Notes under the pieces: model-generated
Database searches by the model: none
The model's input: the letters and a program-made list of their open reading frames with translations, nothing else
What the model was told of the DNA's origin: nothing
Position numbers and translations under genes: made by a program
In this document: positions 32,940-44,980 of the stretch, piece by piece
How the letters are laid out: each line of letters opens with the position of its first letter
Position numbering within the stretch: the stretch's first letter is position 1
Assembly (NCBI GenBank): GCA_037157565.1
Contig: JAZHRO010000036.1
Coordinates: 21,254,501-21,318,500 of the forward strand
DNA: 64,000 nt
Reading direction: 5' to 3'
Source: Thalassia testudinum
Taxonomy: Eukaryota > Streptophyta > Magnoliopsida > Alismatales > Hydrocharitaceae

Positions 32940-34484
32940 GCTAGTCCCTTAGCAAAATTTCAAAGTTTTAACTTCCGTTCTAGACCCTAAATGTCTGTCA
33001 ACAATGATAAGTGCTTCTCCTTTTCTTTTGTGATTAGGTGGGAATGCCGACAATAGGCCTAGAGGTACTCAAGTACCAACCAAAATCCGGACCTGTTCCG
33101 CTTTAGCCTCAGTCTTCTGCAAAGGTTTCTACGGCCCACAGAAACTAACCTAGGGTTTGTTGGACTCCGCGGTTAAAGCACCCGTGCTTGAGATATTTTT
33201 AGCCTAAGTTCAGTTTGCAGTGCGTTTTTTGTAAGAGAAAGATAGAAGATTTATTTGTTTGGAGAGCTTTTCTCTCTCTTTTCTTTTTTTATTTCTAGCT
33301 TCGGATTAGCTTCTCAACACGATCTGTATCGGATTCCTCGTCCCAATCATCAATCCTCAAAGGTCCCTGGCTTTCGAGATTTCGAGATAATCCCGCCCAT
33401 GGCGCTCCGTGGCCGAATTCAGACCCTGGCGATTGACATTTCGTGATAATGCCACCCATGGTATCTGAACCAGCAGAGTGCTTACATGCCTCCAGTAGGA
33501 TATTTAAATATCCTAAGAGACAAGCACCGAGGAGATGATATGTTGTTACGCATCTTCGAGGGGAATTTCCCGCCTCTCTGCGCTGGGAACTCATCCAAAT
33601 CAACTTGTGTTGATTGGTCGCTCCTAATCTAGGTGACTTTTTCAGAATATTAAACGCTCTTGCGTGTTTTGGATGTTTTATGCGCACTGAACCAGACTGT
33701 GTGTGAATTTGGGGTGCTTAGGTTACCGAATCCCGCAAACCGGAGGTCAGTTAACGAGGCTGAATACTTCCTAAGCCTTAGACCTAATACTCAAGCTTCG
33801 CATTTTCCTCAACCTCTTGAGGATTATCCAGATTTTAACGGATACGTGAATTTTTAAGCTAAAGATACTAGCCCAAAAGGCCTAAGACCAGCGTTCCCGC
33901 TAATCTCTTGTTATATCTCCGTAGCACTTTTCTTTTCTTTTCTTTTTCTTGACTCGGTCTAGAACTTCAGTTAACCCCTTAATCTTTTACTAATGACTTT
34001 TTCTTTTTCTTTTCCTTTTGTGCTCCTTTCTTCATTTTTGCTCTTTTTCTCCTCCTTATGATTATATGGCTCACAACATTTCCTCCCTCCCCAATTTTTT
34101 TGTTCTTTTTCGTAATTTTTCAATTTTTTTGTGTTTTTGACATATGTGAATTTTTTGTGAGAATCCTTCTGATTTTTTCTTGGTTTTGTATGTATGCACT
34201 TTATCACCCCCCCATGCCTAAGTTTTGCAATGTCCTCATTGTAAACATAGGGTGGGAATTAGTGTTGAGGTCAGGGGCTTAGAACAGGATATATCGGGTG
34301 GGTGAATGGGTCAGGAATGACTGATGCGAACGATTTTAAGCTCTGATACGTGTACCAGAGGTGGGATCAACTGTCTAAGGCTGAACTCAAGGTGCAATAG
34401 ACGTGGAGTACAGACGGCTAATCAAACGGGTCTCTATTTTTGAGATGACGGGTTGCCTCCCGTTAAGCGCTAAATTTAATGCCT
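32940..34484 (-). other. 3' untranslated region of A2
   Basis: Same module as A1 and E in minus orientation: AGCGCT (34466-34471) with GGGAGGCAACCC inside 34449-34462, right after the ORF; CAATGAGGACATTG (34228-34241) and a G-run; a long T/C-rich (minus: A/G-rich) stretch (33920-34150); the 20-bp palindrome (33497-33516); and CCATGG units (33397 and 33456). No gene supported. Confidence 0.8.
33497..33516 (-). other. Perfect 20-bp palindrome in A2 3' region
   Basis: TAGGATATTTAAATATCCTA, flanked by CTTAG and the conserved GGGGGCATGTAAGC-like sequence. Best-preserved member of a stem found in A1, E and B. Confidence 0.88.
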
Positions 34485-36158
34485 TCAGCCGAGCGGAAAA
34501 TGGGGTGGAGAGGGAGTGGTCAAATCAATGGTGTTTTGGGAAACAAGCACCTTAATTAAGAGCCTGGTTGGTCCAACCAGGTACTTGTTCAGATCAGTGG
34601 GCTGATGATGCAGCCCAAACCCCATAAGTCTGGTGGGTTGATAGATGTAGATTAGCAGATGTGGGACCCACCAAATGCAGTGATGTTCTGATAGATATGG
34701 AAGTGAAAACTCGAGTTCGGGCTCAGTCGAATCAGCCTGGTGGGGGTAGGGTTCCGAAAAATAATCAATGTAAGGTGTGGAATCCCTACAGGGACGGTCA
34801 AAGGATGGAGGCTCCTGATTTGTGGTCTGATCAGTGTCCGATACCCGGTATAGATATGGAGTTGAATCATCTGCAATCGGCTCAGTGAGAGGTGAATCAG
34901 AATAGAAATTGAGTCCGGTTGCGGGTCGGGGTGGGGAACGGGTTTTGATTGGTTCTGTATATGTGGAGCAGGTGGCTTCAAAGAAGATTGACATGTTATA
35001 ATCAGGAGGCAGATTTTCTCCGATGTTATGGTCAAATTCGAGATCGTCGGAGAGTTTGCGAAAATCAAAGTTTGAATGAGATTCTAGATCATAAGTTCCA
35101 CCATAGAATAAATCATATGTTGTATATTCAGCAGCCTGACTGGGATCTAGCCTAAATGTTAATTCTGAGCTTACAAAGGTGTCCCTATCTGGTAGAGGCT
35201 CAGGTTCAAGGTTAGTAGGGCAGAGCCAATCGAAACCCCGCTCGTCCAAGTCCTCGGTTTCTGTATCGTAGATTGGCATGACTTCCGAAAACTCGATTAG
35301 TTCTTCTGAGGAGGTTGACGAGGGATATTCATCAAATCGAGGCCCAGAATCATATTCTTCATTAAGAGATTGATTTTCTTCATATGGGGCCTTGAAATCT
35401 TCAATATAGGTTTCAGATCTAGGTTCTAGGCTTAGGATGTGGGTGGAATTACTAGAATCTAGGTCTGAATAACCTTCGAGGGCCACCTTATCAGAATAAG
35501 GGATGGAATTTACACCCTCGAGAGGTTCAGTTCTACTCTCATACTTGCAGGAGTCTTGGGATTCTAAAATGGGTTCATCATGGTCTTTTCCTGCATTTGG
35601 AGCTTCCCAACCTTCTTCAATATCAGGTGCATTATACTCCATCTGGGTTGGGAATCCACAACCATTTTGTGCCCTAAACCCGAGATCAGATTTATCCTCG
35701 ATGTTGTCCCAAGATAGTTCATCCTCTGTTGGTGGTATGTACGGGTATTTCTGATCAATCACTTGTTTTATTAATCTCATTATCTCTTCCCGTTTTTCAA
35801 GACTATCTTGGTGTTGCTTCCAAAGTCGAGGATTTGTCATACATTGAAGGTATTCACTATTATGCAATTTTTCTATCTCAATGTATGCAGTAATGAGCAA
35901 GTCACAGGTTGATCCTTTGTTGGCTTCTGCTAATAGTACTTGGGCACAAGTTATGACAAAGGTTGTGGTTGTTGGGACATCAACCTGAATGTTTCCTACT
36001 GTTGTTGAGGTTTCTTCATTTTCATAAAATCTCATGGCATCCTCAATCATTTTATCTCTCATGGATCTCCGATATTCAGGTTTCTCGACTGGTAGTCCTA
36101 GGTGGTTCGGCTGCATATTTGGATCAGGTGGTGGAATCAAGATCAGAGTTTGACTCAA
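34485..36158 (-). CDS. Uncharacterised acidic 557-residue ORF of A2
   Basis: An uninterrupted frame of 557 codons sitting where gag starts in sibling elements: 1.1 kb after the primer site, right after the conserved leader, and ending just before the AGCGCT motif. The start is the first ATG of the open frame (MSQTLILIPPPDPNMQP). Residues 25-160 look helical and charged (RRSMRDKMIEDAMRFYENE, KREEIMRLIKQVIDQ). The middle is rich in Glu, Asp, Ser, Tyr and Pro. DSTPY occurs twice near residues 430-465, and the end is Leu/Pro-rich. I see no zinc knuckle, protease, polymerase, integrase or clear membrane domain, and I do not recognise the family. Being open while the A1 and B frames are broken suggests youth or constraint. 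It could be an accessory retroelement protein or a captured host fragment. Confidence 0.7.
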   Translation of the reverse strand: MSQTLILIPPPDPNMQPNHLGLPVEKPEYRRSMRDKMIEDAMRFYENEETSTTVGNIQVDVPTTTTFVITCAQVLLAEANKGSTCDLLITAYIEIEKLHNSEYLQCMTNPRLWKQHQDSLEKREEIMRLIKQVIDQKYPYIPPTEDELSWDNIEDKSDLGFRAQNGCGFPTQMEYNAPDIEEGWEAPNAGKDHDEPILESQDSCKYESRTEPLEGVNSIPYSDKVALEGYSDLDSSNSTHILSLEPRSETYIEDFKAPYEENQSLNEEYDSGPRFDEYPSSTSSEELIEFSEVMPIYDTETEDLDERGFDWLCPTNLEPEPLPDRDTFVSSELTFRLDPSQAAEYTTYDLFYGGTYDLESHSNFDFRKLSDDLEFDHNIGENLPPDYNMSIFFEATCSTYTEPIKTRSPPRPATGLNFYSDSPLTEPIADDSTPYLYRVSDTDQTTNQEPPSFDRPCRDSTPYIDYFSEPYPHQADSTEPELEFSLPYLSEHHCIWWVPHLLIYIYQPTRLMGFGLHHQPTDLNKYLVGPTRLLIKVLVSQNTIDLTTPSPPHFPLG

Positions 36159-37277
36159 GATGTGTTATGAAGCGATCAGATCTGAATAACGAGTCCCACT
36201 GAAAATGAGTGTGTGTGCTCTACAGAGAAAAGATGCAGGACTGGAGATGTTCTTGACCCAATCAAGACACCCAAAAGATGTTTGGATGACTATGGAGGTT
36301 TGGGGTGGATGGACCCCTGGATCCGAAGATCGTCCACCTGAGAATTACCTGGGCAGCCAGAGAGGGAGAGTCCCGCAAAGACCCCTACACGGTAGAGCGT
36401 CCCTACGGGTTACAGGGTTTCCCCCACCCGACCTCTCTTGTCACTGAGATTCCAGGTAAACCAGAATGTTGACCTTGACCTCTTAAGTCTATCACTTTTT
36501 ATTTCAAAGGTGCTTTTAGGGTTCTCACTTGAACTTTAGATGTCTTTGGTATTGTGACCTAATTTAGAGTTTGGTTGACCCAAGGGGTCAACTTCACCTG
36601 ACCTGTCCTATAGATGGCAGAATGATTCTAAGCTCGGAGCCTAGAGATCACCCTGATTTGACTCCCAGGTTATTAGGTCAAAAGAAAATTTTAAGATTCA
36701 AGTGATTTTAGAGCTCAATTTTAGGGTTTGTCTTATTTAACTTTCTTCAATCAAGGGCTTGGGTAGCACACTGATGCGGGATGGTTTATTTCTTTTTACA
36801 CAGGCATGTGTGACTAGCGCTTCAAGACCCTAATGTGGAAACCCTAATTTGGTTCTATTTCCAATCCACTTTTTCTTTTTCAAAAGTTCTCTTTGGACTT
36901 ATAAACAAGAAGTGTGTGGTCCGCCGAGATTAAGCGTTATTTCAATTAGGCACAAGAATTTGTGGGATGGGAAAAAAATCACTCCAACTTCAAGAATGTT
37001 TGCAGAAATTTTCGCAAAATCAAGAAATGTTTTGCCTTAGAGATGGTGATTACTATATAAAGAAGGCAATTGATTCCTAAGTTGATTTTCTTCCTTTTGT
37101 CTTTCTAAGATTAGGGGATGATTAAGGAAGAAAAGAAATTACCTGCCCTGGAGTGGTTGACTTGCGGGAGAGATTTTCTCATGAAATACCTGCAAGATCA
37201 CATCAAAGCAAAGTAGGGCAAGTTAGTGTTCAATATGATAAAAAGAATGTAGAGACTAGTGGTAAATTACGCATTGC
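36159..37277 (-). other. Untranslated leader of A2
   Basis: About 1.1 kb between the primer site and the ORF. The part nearest the ORF (36250-36495) matches the conserved leader block of A1 and E, including the AGAGGTCGGGTGGGGGAAAC stretch and the hairpin ending TTTTGGGTGTCTTG. The remainder is AT-rich with no recognisable feature. Confidence 0.78.
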
Positions 37278-37295
37278 TCCCCGGCAACGGCGCCA
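37278..37295 (-). other. Primer binding site of A2 (tRNA-Asp type)
   Basis: The minus strand reads TGGCGCCGTTGCCGGGGA, three bases from the LTR end at 37299. Confidence 0.93.
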
Positions 37296-37540
37296 AAATG
37301 TTGTCAACGTTTTTGTGCGGATTTAAAGCGTATTATGTTGTAGTATAACCGACAAAACGTTCGAACAAATACAAAGTTTTTATTACTCGAAGACCGGAGT
37401 ATCCGAGGTCGAACACAGGGAGCAAATGGAACTTACCACTAAATCAAAATGTAATTGAACACTCTAATTTACTCAAAATATCAATTCAGGTATGAATGTT
37501 TGCGATTAAAAGGAGTTAGGGCAAAAAAAATATGAAATTG

Positions 37541-37566
37541 GACGTCTGATCACAAGATCAGACGTC
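37541..37566 (-). other. R-U5 hairpin of A2
   Basis: GACGTCTGATC and GATCAGACGTC pair over 11 bp around ACAA; the longest version of this hairpin in the window. Confidence 0.82.
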
Positions 37567-39057
37567 TTAAAAGCATTTCTCCTTTTCTTCTTGATTATTC
37601 TTCTTCTTCTGCTGCAGTCTTTGCTCTTTCTTTTCTTCTTCTGATCTCTGCAAAGTCTTCACTTGGCTTTTCTGTGCCTTTGCTTCTGGCTTGCTCTTTT
37701 CTTTCTTCTCCTGCGAAGGCTTCTTTCTTGCTTCTTCTTCTCTGCCTTGTTTCTTCCTCTTCTATTCTTCTCTGCCGTTCCTTCTTCTTTCTTTCTTTTC
37801 CTTCTCGCGGCCAAGTCCTTCTCCTCCTGCATTCAGCCTGCCTGCACAGGAGCAAAACCTAGCCCTTCTCCCTCTACCCGCGCATCTCTCTCTCTCAAGC
37901 AATTCACTCAAACCGCTCTCCCAGAGCCACAGCCATAATCAGGTCGCGGATCGTACCCGGGACCAGGTGCACCTGCAGGTGTGTGATGCGCGAGGAGTGC
38001 GTAGGTCTAGGTCGGGTCGGATCCTCCAGGTCCGCGTGGTCAGGCCGCGGACGAGGCGGGTGGGGTCAGTGAGGGACCTCACCCCTGTGCTTACTGAGGC
38101 GATAAGAGTAATACACAAAAACAACTTATATGGTACCTGAAGGTTGCAATCCCACGATGTGGGACTATCTGGTCTCGCCTTCACGCGTGCCTGCAGAAGC
38201 CTCATCGTGCAATTGCCCCACAGCTGCTGGCTCTGCTAGCGCTCCTTGGCTGGACTCGTTCACCTCGCGACACTCGCGCTAGTATGCAGCACCTGTAGCC
38301 TGGAAGACCGGGTGCCTGGAGCTTCGTGGGAGCTTCATCAGAGGTCGTCCATGGCGGTAGCGGCTCGAACCCTGTCATACACAAAACGCGCCTCTCGGCC
38401 CAATCAGAATAGCTAGCGACCTTCGCCATGGCACGGCGAAGGCGGTGGGCAGTGCTGCAGGCCGCAGGTCGGCCTAGGCGTGCGTGCCTAGGTTAACCTG
38501 TGGCCGGAGATGGTGGGTTGGTCGGGGGTGATTGTGGAGGGCTAGAGTGGCAGTGGTAGGGTGGAGTGTGTTCCTGGAGGTGAGGCGGAGCTTTCGAGGT
38601 GGTTGGCGAGCCATGTGGAGGGCTGGAGTGGTGTGGGCGGCTCGCCGGAGTGCGGTCGGAGGCGAAGACGATGGAGGTGGTTAGCGTCTGTCGAGGGTCG
38701 ATCAAGGGAGATAACAGGGGGAAAAGAGAGAGGAGAGGATGGAGAGGAGTTCTAACCTAACTGTAAGGACGAAAGGGGACGGAGGGCGAACAGCAGTACC
38801 TGCTGTCGCCGGAGAAGATGACGCCTAATGGGGGAGGACGACGGCGACGACGGGGCTGAGGCGGCGTGCGCTGGTACTGCGCGACGCGGAGGAAGGTCAG
38901 GAAGTTAACTCTGCCACTGGTTTTGTGGCAGAGCAAAGAGGGAGGGGAGGGGGCCTCGCTGGAGCCTGCTGGGAGTTTGGCTGGGCAGGAGGAGAGGAAT
39001 TGGGGGTGGAACCTCGGCCAAACCAAGCTCAAGATGAGCGGCCGGGTCCGGGGGGTG

Positions 39058-39064
39058 TTTTATA
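39058..39064 (-). promoter_or_regulatory. TATA box of A2 5' LTR
   Basis: TATAAAA on the minus strand, in the context GCACCTATAAAACACC, 80 bp downstream of the dyad at 39145-39179. Expected to drive the A2 transcript containing the 557-codon ORF. Confidence 0.75.
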
Positions 39065-39144
39065 GGTGCTGGCCGCTCCTATCAGTGCGTGAAAAATGCG
39101 CAATTAGGTCAGCCGGCTCGCCGGAGTTGGAAGGAAGAAAGATA

Positions 39145-39179
39145 CCCAAATCTCTCGTGCGTTCGCACGAGAGATTGGG
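39145..39179 (-). promoter_or_regulatory. U3 dyad of A2 5' LTR
   Basis: Same sequence as 32061-32095. It lies 824 bp from the LTR start, against 819-822 in the other A-type LTRs. Confidence 0.87.
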
Positions 39180-40003
39180 TTCACGCCAGCGAATTTGATT
39201 GGCTTTAGAAGGAAGGGAATTCCTCAGAGAATCTCCCTTCCATTTCTGGGAGAGAATCTCTGAGGAATTAGAGAGCAATCTCTCTCTCGAAACTTCGTCG
39301 GAGCTCGGTTCTGCCCTAGCAATGGCGGCAGGACCGGTTTGCAAAGAAGGCGAAGAACCTAGGGGGCTCTCTGCGAGGATATTCAAAAGATAGGGACCTA
39401 TTTGTGATTTGGGTGTACTAAATTGCAAAGTAGGTCAAGATGACCTCCCCTTAGGTCCAAATTTTGGTACAAACCTAATTTGGACCTAAGGAATCCAATG
39501 GTGAAGTTGGATTTCAGGTTTGACCTCGTTTGACTGGACATTTTGCGTAAAAACCCAAATTAGGTTAATTGAAGAGCTAGGACCCTAATCTAGGTCAAAC
39601 TAGGTTCCAAAGGCCAAATTAAGTGTTCTAAACCCTAGAGTATGTTTTTCCATGATTTATAGAGGATTTACTTGATTTTTATTCTGACCGGAACCTTGTT
39701 AATTTAAGCGGGTTTGTTTTAGGGTTACCAAGTGTCTTTTAGTTCTTAGATTGCACATGAACCCATTTCTGATTGACTCAACCCACTTTTTATCTCATTT
39801 AGACCATTTGACCTATGTTTTGCCTCTGAGAAATCCCGTTTATCTACTGCAATGGTAAAATTGCAGTTTTAACCTTTATTTCATGTTTTCTTCTCAGAGC
39901 ACTTGTTCCTTCAGTTAGGCCTTCTTCTAGGTTATGTAGGAGCTTTTATATTCTTTATTGGGTCAAAATGAGCTAGTTATGGCTCATGATGAGGCTCTCA
40001 TCA

Positions 40004-40899
40004 CTTTCCCATACACAATCCGAAAGGGAGAAGTACCCAAAGGGGACCTATAGGCCGTTCGATATGCCTACAAAGCATCATCGAGCTTTTGAGACCAGTC
40101 TTTCTTATCAGGTCTAACGGTCTTTTCCAAAATATTTTTTATCTCCCTATTTGAAACTTCAACCTGGCCACTTGTCTAAGGATGTTAAGGGGTAGCAACC
40201 TTGTGAGTCACTCCCAGACTCCTGATTAGCCGATTGAAGTGGTGGTTTCGAAAATGAGGTCCCCCATCACTTATAATGGTCTTAGGGTGGCCGAAACGAG
40301 ATATGATATTGGCCTTCACAAATTTCAAAACCACAGAGTGGTCATTTGTGCTCGTTGGAATGGCCTCTATCCATTTAGAGACATAATCAACTGCCACCAA
40401 GATATATTCATAACCATGGGACGACGGGAAGGGGCCCACAAAGTCAATTCCCCATACATCAAAAATTTCAACAGATTGAATAGGATGTTGAGGCATTTCA
40501 TTCCTCTCCCCAATCGTTCTAGTCCGTTGACATCTAATATAGGCCTTAACAAAATTATGAGAATCCATAAATAGGGAAGGCCAACAAAAACTGGACTAGA
40601 GAAACTTAAAAGCAGTTTGCTTAGCACCAAAGTGTCCTCCACAATGAAGTTCATGGGAAAAACTGAGCACACTTTGTTGTTCCTCTTTAGGTACACATCT
40701 CAATACTTGGTTATGTCCAATTCTAAACAATTTTGGCTCTTCCCACTGAAAATATCTTGCTTGGGAAATGAATCTCTTTCTTTTCTGCTCATCCCAAGAG
40801 CCAGGAGTTTGTCCAGTGACCAAGTAATTTACAGTGTCTGCATACCAAGGTAAAGTTGGTATTACCACCATCAGAGTTTCATCAGGAAATGTCTTGTGA
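40004..40899 (-). pseudogene. B integrase, N-terminal and catalytic part
   Basis: HHCC region ([11 protein letters not shown], then YIRCQR with one Cys changed), then VWGIDFVGPFP, IISDGGPHF and [11 protein letters not shown] with the catalytic Asp, Asp and Glu. Stops lie near 40593 and twice around 40180 (one TAG where Gln is expected). It is cut after FRIVYGK by the A2 insertion at 40004; the C-terminal part is at 19898-20362. Confidence 0.92.
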
Positions 40900-42300
40900 A
40901 AGTCTCCCGAAAGAAAGTCATTAAGAGGAAGGAGAGACAGGTGGTCAGCCACAACATTTTCTACTCCCTTCTTTTCACGTATTTCCAAGTCAAATTCTTG
41001 AAGGAGTAGGATCCACCTAATTAGACGTGGCTTAGAATCCTTCTTAGCAATGAGATGTTTCACTGCTGCATGATCAGTAAAAATAACCACCTTAGACCCA
41101 AGCAGATAAGACCTAAACTTCTCCAGAGCAAAAACTACAAGTAATTCATTTTCAGTGACGGTGTAGTTTTGCTGAGGTTCGGTTAAAGTCTCGCTTCCAT
41201 AATGCAGCACAGGAGGTCTTCCCTCAACCCTTTGTCCAAGGACTGCTCCCACTGCATAATCGGAAGCATCACACATCAGCTCAAATGGGAGTGTCCAATT
41301 AGGAGCTTGGAGAATAGGCACAGAGATCAAGGCCTCCTTTAGAGTTTGAAAGGCCTCGGCACACTTTGAATCAAAATTGAAGGAAGATTCCTTCGCCAAC
41401 AAGTCACAAAGTGGCCTATAAATTTTACTAAAATTCTTAATAAAGTGCCTATAAAAGCCGGCATGGCCCAGAAAGGTTCTAATCTGTTTGACGTTTGTAG
41501 GCAATGGGAGTTTGGAAATAGAATCAATCTTGGCTTTATCTACTTCCAAACCCTGCTCGGATACAACATGGCCAAGTACAATTCCTTTCTGTACCATGAA
41601 GTGACTTTTCTCCCAGCTGAGGACTAAACCAGTCACCTTACATCGCTTCAACACATTCTTCAGGTGCAAGAGACACTGGTCGAAAGACAAGCCATAAATG
41701 GAGAAGTCATCCATAAACACTTCAACACACTCGTCAATCATGTCCGAAAGGATAAACATCATACACTGATGGAAAGTTGTAGGAGCATTACATAATCCAA
41801 ACGGCATACGCCTAAATGCAAAAGTACCGTAAGGACACGTGAATGTCATCTTTTCTTGGTCATCAGGAAAGATTGCCACCTGATTGTATCCAGAATATCC
41901 ATCGAGAAAGCAATAATACTTATTCCCTGCCAATTTCTCATGAATTTGATCAATAAAAGGTAGAGGAAAGTGATCCTTCTGGGTAGCGGTGTTCAGCTTG
42001 TGGTAATCAATATAGACCCTCCATCCAGTTGAGGGTATAGTGACAAATTGTTCACCTTGGTTGTTGAATTCCACAGTAAAGCCTACCCTCCTTGGCACCA
42101 CATGAATAGGACTTACCATTTACTATCTGCAATGGGATATATGATCCCAGCATCCAACCACTTCAGGATTTCCTTTTTTACCACCTCCCTCATATTAGGG
42201 TTCAAACGTCTCTGCATGTCCCTAAATGGCTTGATGGAATCATGCATATAAATGTGTTGCATGCAGAGTGTAGAGTCTATACCCTTAATGTCAGCAATGC
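40900..42300 (-). pseudogene. B reverse transcriptase and RNase H
   Basis: A long open stretch from 42119 holds most of the domain: [36 protein letters not shown], the catalytic [10 protein letters not shown], then RNase H ([43 protein letters not shown]). A one-base deletion near 42116 separates it from the upstream [24 protein letters not shown] at about 42302 stands where Trp is expected. Apart from these the coding sequence is well kept, better than in A1. Confidence 0.93.
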
Positions 42301-43605
42301 TCTAAGAAATAGCTTCCTTGTGCCTAGACAAGCATTCAATCAAGGCTCCCTCCTGTGCCTCAGATAGCACAGCCGAAGTGATAACGGGGAGCGTATCATT
42401 GGCACCTAGGAAAACGTACTCGAGAGTGTCAGGGAGGGGTTTCAACTCAAGGTCGGGGGCTTGTATGGTTGAGGGTTTCATAATAGATGTCCCCATCTAA
42501 GGTAGCAGATCTACCTTCGACGGAAATGATGGGGGAAGAGACTCAGCAGAAACACCTAGCAATTCCTCAAGTTCTAGCATATCCCCTTCACATTCTTCCA
42601 AGAGATGGGAATGCTCATTTAGCATGACATGCTGAAGGCGGTCATCACATAACATTGCAGGGGTTGCCTCTTCAATCAAGTCATCTATCACCTCAACTTG
42701 AAACAATCCTCAAGTTTGGCTTGTTTGTAAGCATCAAACACATTAAGCCAGATTTTCCTATTCCCAAAGCCCATTTTCAATGCCCCAGTATTGCAATTGA
42801 TTGAAGCATGCGAAGTTGCAAGGAAGGGGTGACCCAAAATGATGGAGGGTTCAGTTGGCTTGTTGGTAGGGTCAATGTCCAAAACTAAGAAGTCAACGGG
42901 AAAGAAGAAATCCTCCACTCTTATGAGGACATCTTCTAAAATTCCCCATGGTGTCTTAAGTGATCGATCAGCAACTTAAAGGATTACAGGTCTAGGCTTT
43001 AGATTGCCTCCCCCAAGTTGTTCATACACGTAGCTCAGAAGGATGTTCACCCCCGCACCCAGATCAAGTAGAGCCTCATCAATTTGTAAGTCACCAATAA
43101 CTACTGAGATGTATGGGGCTCCTGGGTCCTTAAGCTTCGAGGGTGTGCCATGTTGAACAATTGAGCTAACAGAGTCAGGCAGGATAACTTTTGATTGGAC
43201 CTGTTTTCTAGATTGCCACTTTTTCGTGCATAGGTCCTTTAAGAAGCGGGCATAAGACGGAATCTGCCTGATATCTTCAAGCAAAGGCAGGTTAATCTGC
43301 ACTTGCTTGAAAGTTTCTGTAATCTCATCCGTCTTATCTTTGGCTCCAGATGAGGCAGCAGAAGTCTGCCTAGAGGTGGATAAGAGCTCTAGAAAAGGTA
43401 CTCTCGATCTCTGGGAGGAAGGGTTGTCATGTCGAGTAAGGGGTGGAACGGGGGCAACTTCTTCCGATGAGGTGATTTCAAGCGGAGAAGATTTGGGCAG
43501 GTCTTCTCCGGTGGGGGTGAAAGTCAGGGTGGATGGTTTTTTAGGGGGTGAGACTATAGGAGCATCGGATTTGGAAATTTCTTTCCGACTCCTCAAAATA
43601 GTCAC
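42301..43605 (-). pseudogene. B protease and linker, broken
   Basis: Starts near the TILRSRKE gag-protease boundary. The protease active site ALLDLGAGVNILLS keeps Asp. A TAA at 42976-42978 stands where Gln is expected. The second half follows (IILGHPFLATSHASINC). A frameshift near 42690-42710 leads into an acidic linker and LELKPLPDTLEYVFLG, which precedes RT. Confidence 0.9.
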
Positions 43606-44050
43606 TGCCTAAGCATGCTCCCTAAAGACAATCCCTTTTCCTTTAGGATTTTCCTCAGCAGCACTGGGGAGCTTCCCAGTTTCCCTCTGTCTAACGGCCT
43701 CAACATGGTGTCCTATTTGTTATTTCATCTCATGTATAGCCTTTTCATGAGATTGGATGATGGCACTTTGACTTTCTTGCATAGTTTTCAACATCGCCAT
43801 CAATTCATCCATCTCAGAGCTCTTAGGTTGGGCAATGGTCTGAGGTTGGTTCATTTGATGGTTTTAAAAGGATTGTGGTTTGTAATTCCCTGAATTTGAG
43901 ACATTTCCTTATCTCCAAGAAAAGTTTGGGGGGTTCCTACATCGCTCATTATAAATGTTGGAGAAAGGGTCATTACGATGTCTAGGACGGAACCCTTGAG
44001 TGGCATTCAAATCCGCTTATACAAGCTCAGGGAATTGGGAGGCCAAATGG
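43606..44050 (-). pseudogene. B gag, C-terminal part
   Basis: Continues the B frame after the E insertion: NDPFSNIYNERCRNPPNFSW is the Athila-type gag motif, followed by MDELMAMLKTMQESQSAII, a probable helix. Several stops interrupt it. The N-terminal part is at 53805-54719. Confidence 0.85.
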
Positions 44051-44055
44051 CAAAC
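44051..44055 (+). other. Left target-site duplication of E
   Basis: CAAAC, repeated exactly at 53800-53804 after the 3' LTR. Removing E and one copy rejoins the B gag frame. Confidence 0.93.
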
Positions 44056-44874
44056 TGATGAGAACCTCATCATGAGCCATAACTAGCTCATTTTGACCCA
44101 ATACAAAGGATAAAAGCTCCTACATAACTCAAGGAAAGGCTTAACTCAGAGAATTCTGAGTTTAAGGAGAAAACAAGTCATAAAGGGTAAAAATGCAATT
44201 TTACCAGTATAATCTGCATACAGGGTAATTCAGGGTCCAAACATCGGTCAAAGCAACTTAATAAGAATAAAAGTGGGATGAGATGATCTAGCAAGGGTTA
44301 CAGCAATTCCAAGGAACTAAATGATAATCTGTAACCCTAAAACAAACCCACTTCAATTCACGAGGTTCAAGGCAAAGCAAAAATGGAATAAACCCTCTAA
44401 AATTCATAGAAAAATAATCTCTAGGGTTTAGAACCTTCAATTTGACCTTAGGAACCCATCTTGACCTACATTGAGAACCATACCCAAATAATAACTTAAT
44501 TTAGGTTTTTGCGTAAATTGACCAGTCAAACAAGGTTTAATCTAGAAATAAAATTCACCATCAAATTCCTTAGGTCCTAATTAGTCATGTATAAAAGCTT
44601 GAGCCTAAGAAGAAACCTTCTTGGCCAACTTTACACTTTGGTCCTCATATATTTACTTTTTGGCCCTCAACTTTTGAACCCTCACATTTCGACCCCTAAC
44701 TCTCCTTCGTTCTTTGCGTTCAGGTCCCCCCTGCAAAACCTGCCAGCACCATGCTCCGGCGACCTTGCGCGGAGCATGGTGCCGCGCAGGGTGAGGGGGA
44801 GAGCCTGGCAAGTAAACCGGGGGTGCCCTGCGTCGTCAGCCGTCGCAGGGACACCCCCTGGTCGCTGTAACCCA

Positions 44875-44908
44875 CCATACCGGCCGTGCGAACGCACGGA
44901 CGGTATGG
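44875..44908 (+). promoter_or_regulatory. U3 dyad of E 5' LTR
   Basis: CCATACCGGCCGTGCG (44875-44890) and CGCACGGACGGTATGG (44893-44908) pair at 15 of 16 positions around an AA centre. 819 bp from the LTR start, 72 bp before TATA. Confidence 0.87.
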
Positions 44909-44980
44909 GTTTCCATCTCCGGCGTCCTCCGGCGAGGGAGACACGTCGTCTCCCTCCGCCTTCCTCCCTGATTCGGTCCC

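Larger units (their letters stand above)
37299..40003 (-). repeat. 5' LTR of A2, complete
   Basis: A 2705-bp LTR in minus orientation; plus-strand ends TGTTGTCAACG and GGCTCTCATCA. The primer site on its left shows that it is the 5' LTR. It contains the R-U5 hairpin (37541-37566), a T/C-rich tract (37590-37860), TATA (39058-39064) and the U3 dyad (39145-39179). It joins the B integrase at 40004 (CTTTC, the expected right target copy; the left one was lost in the rearrangement). Confidence 0.94.
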
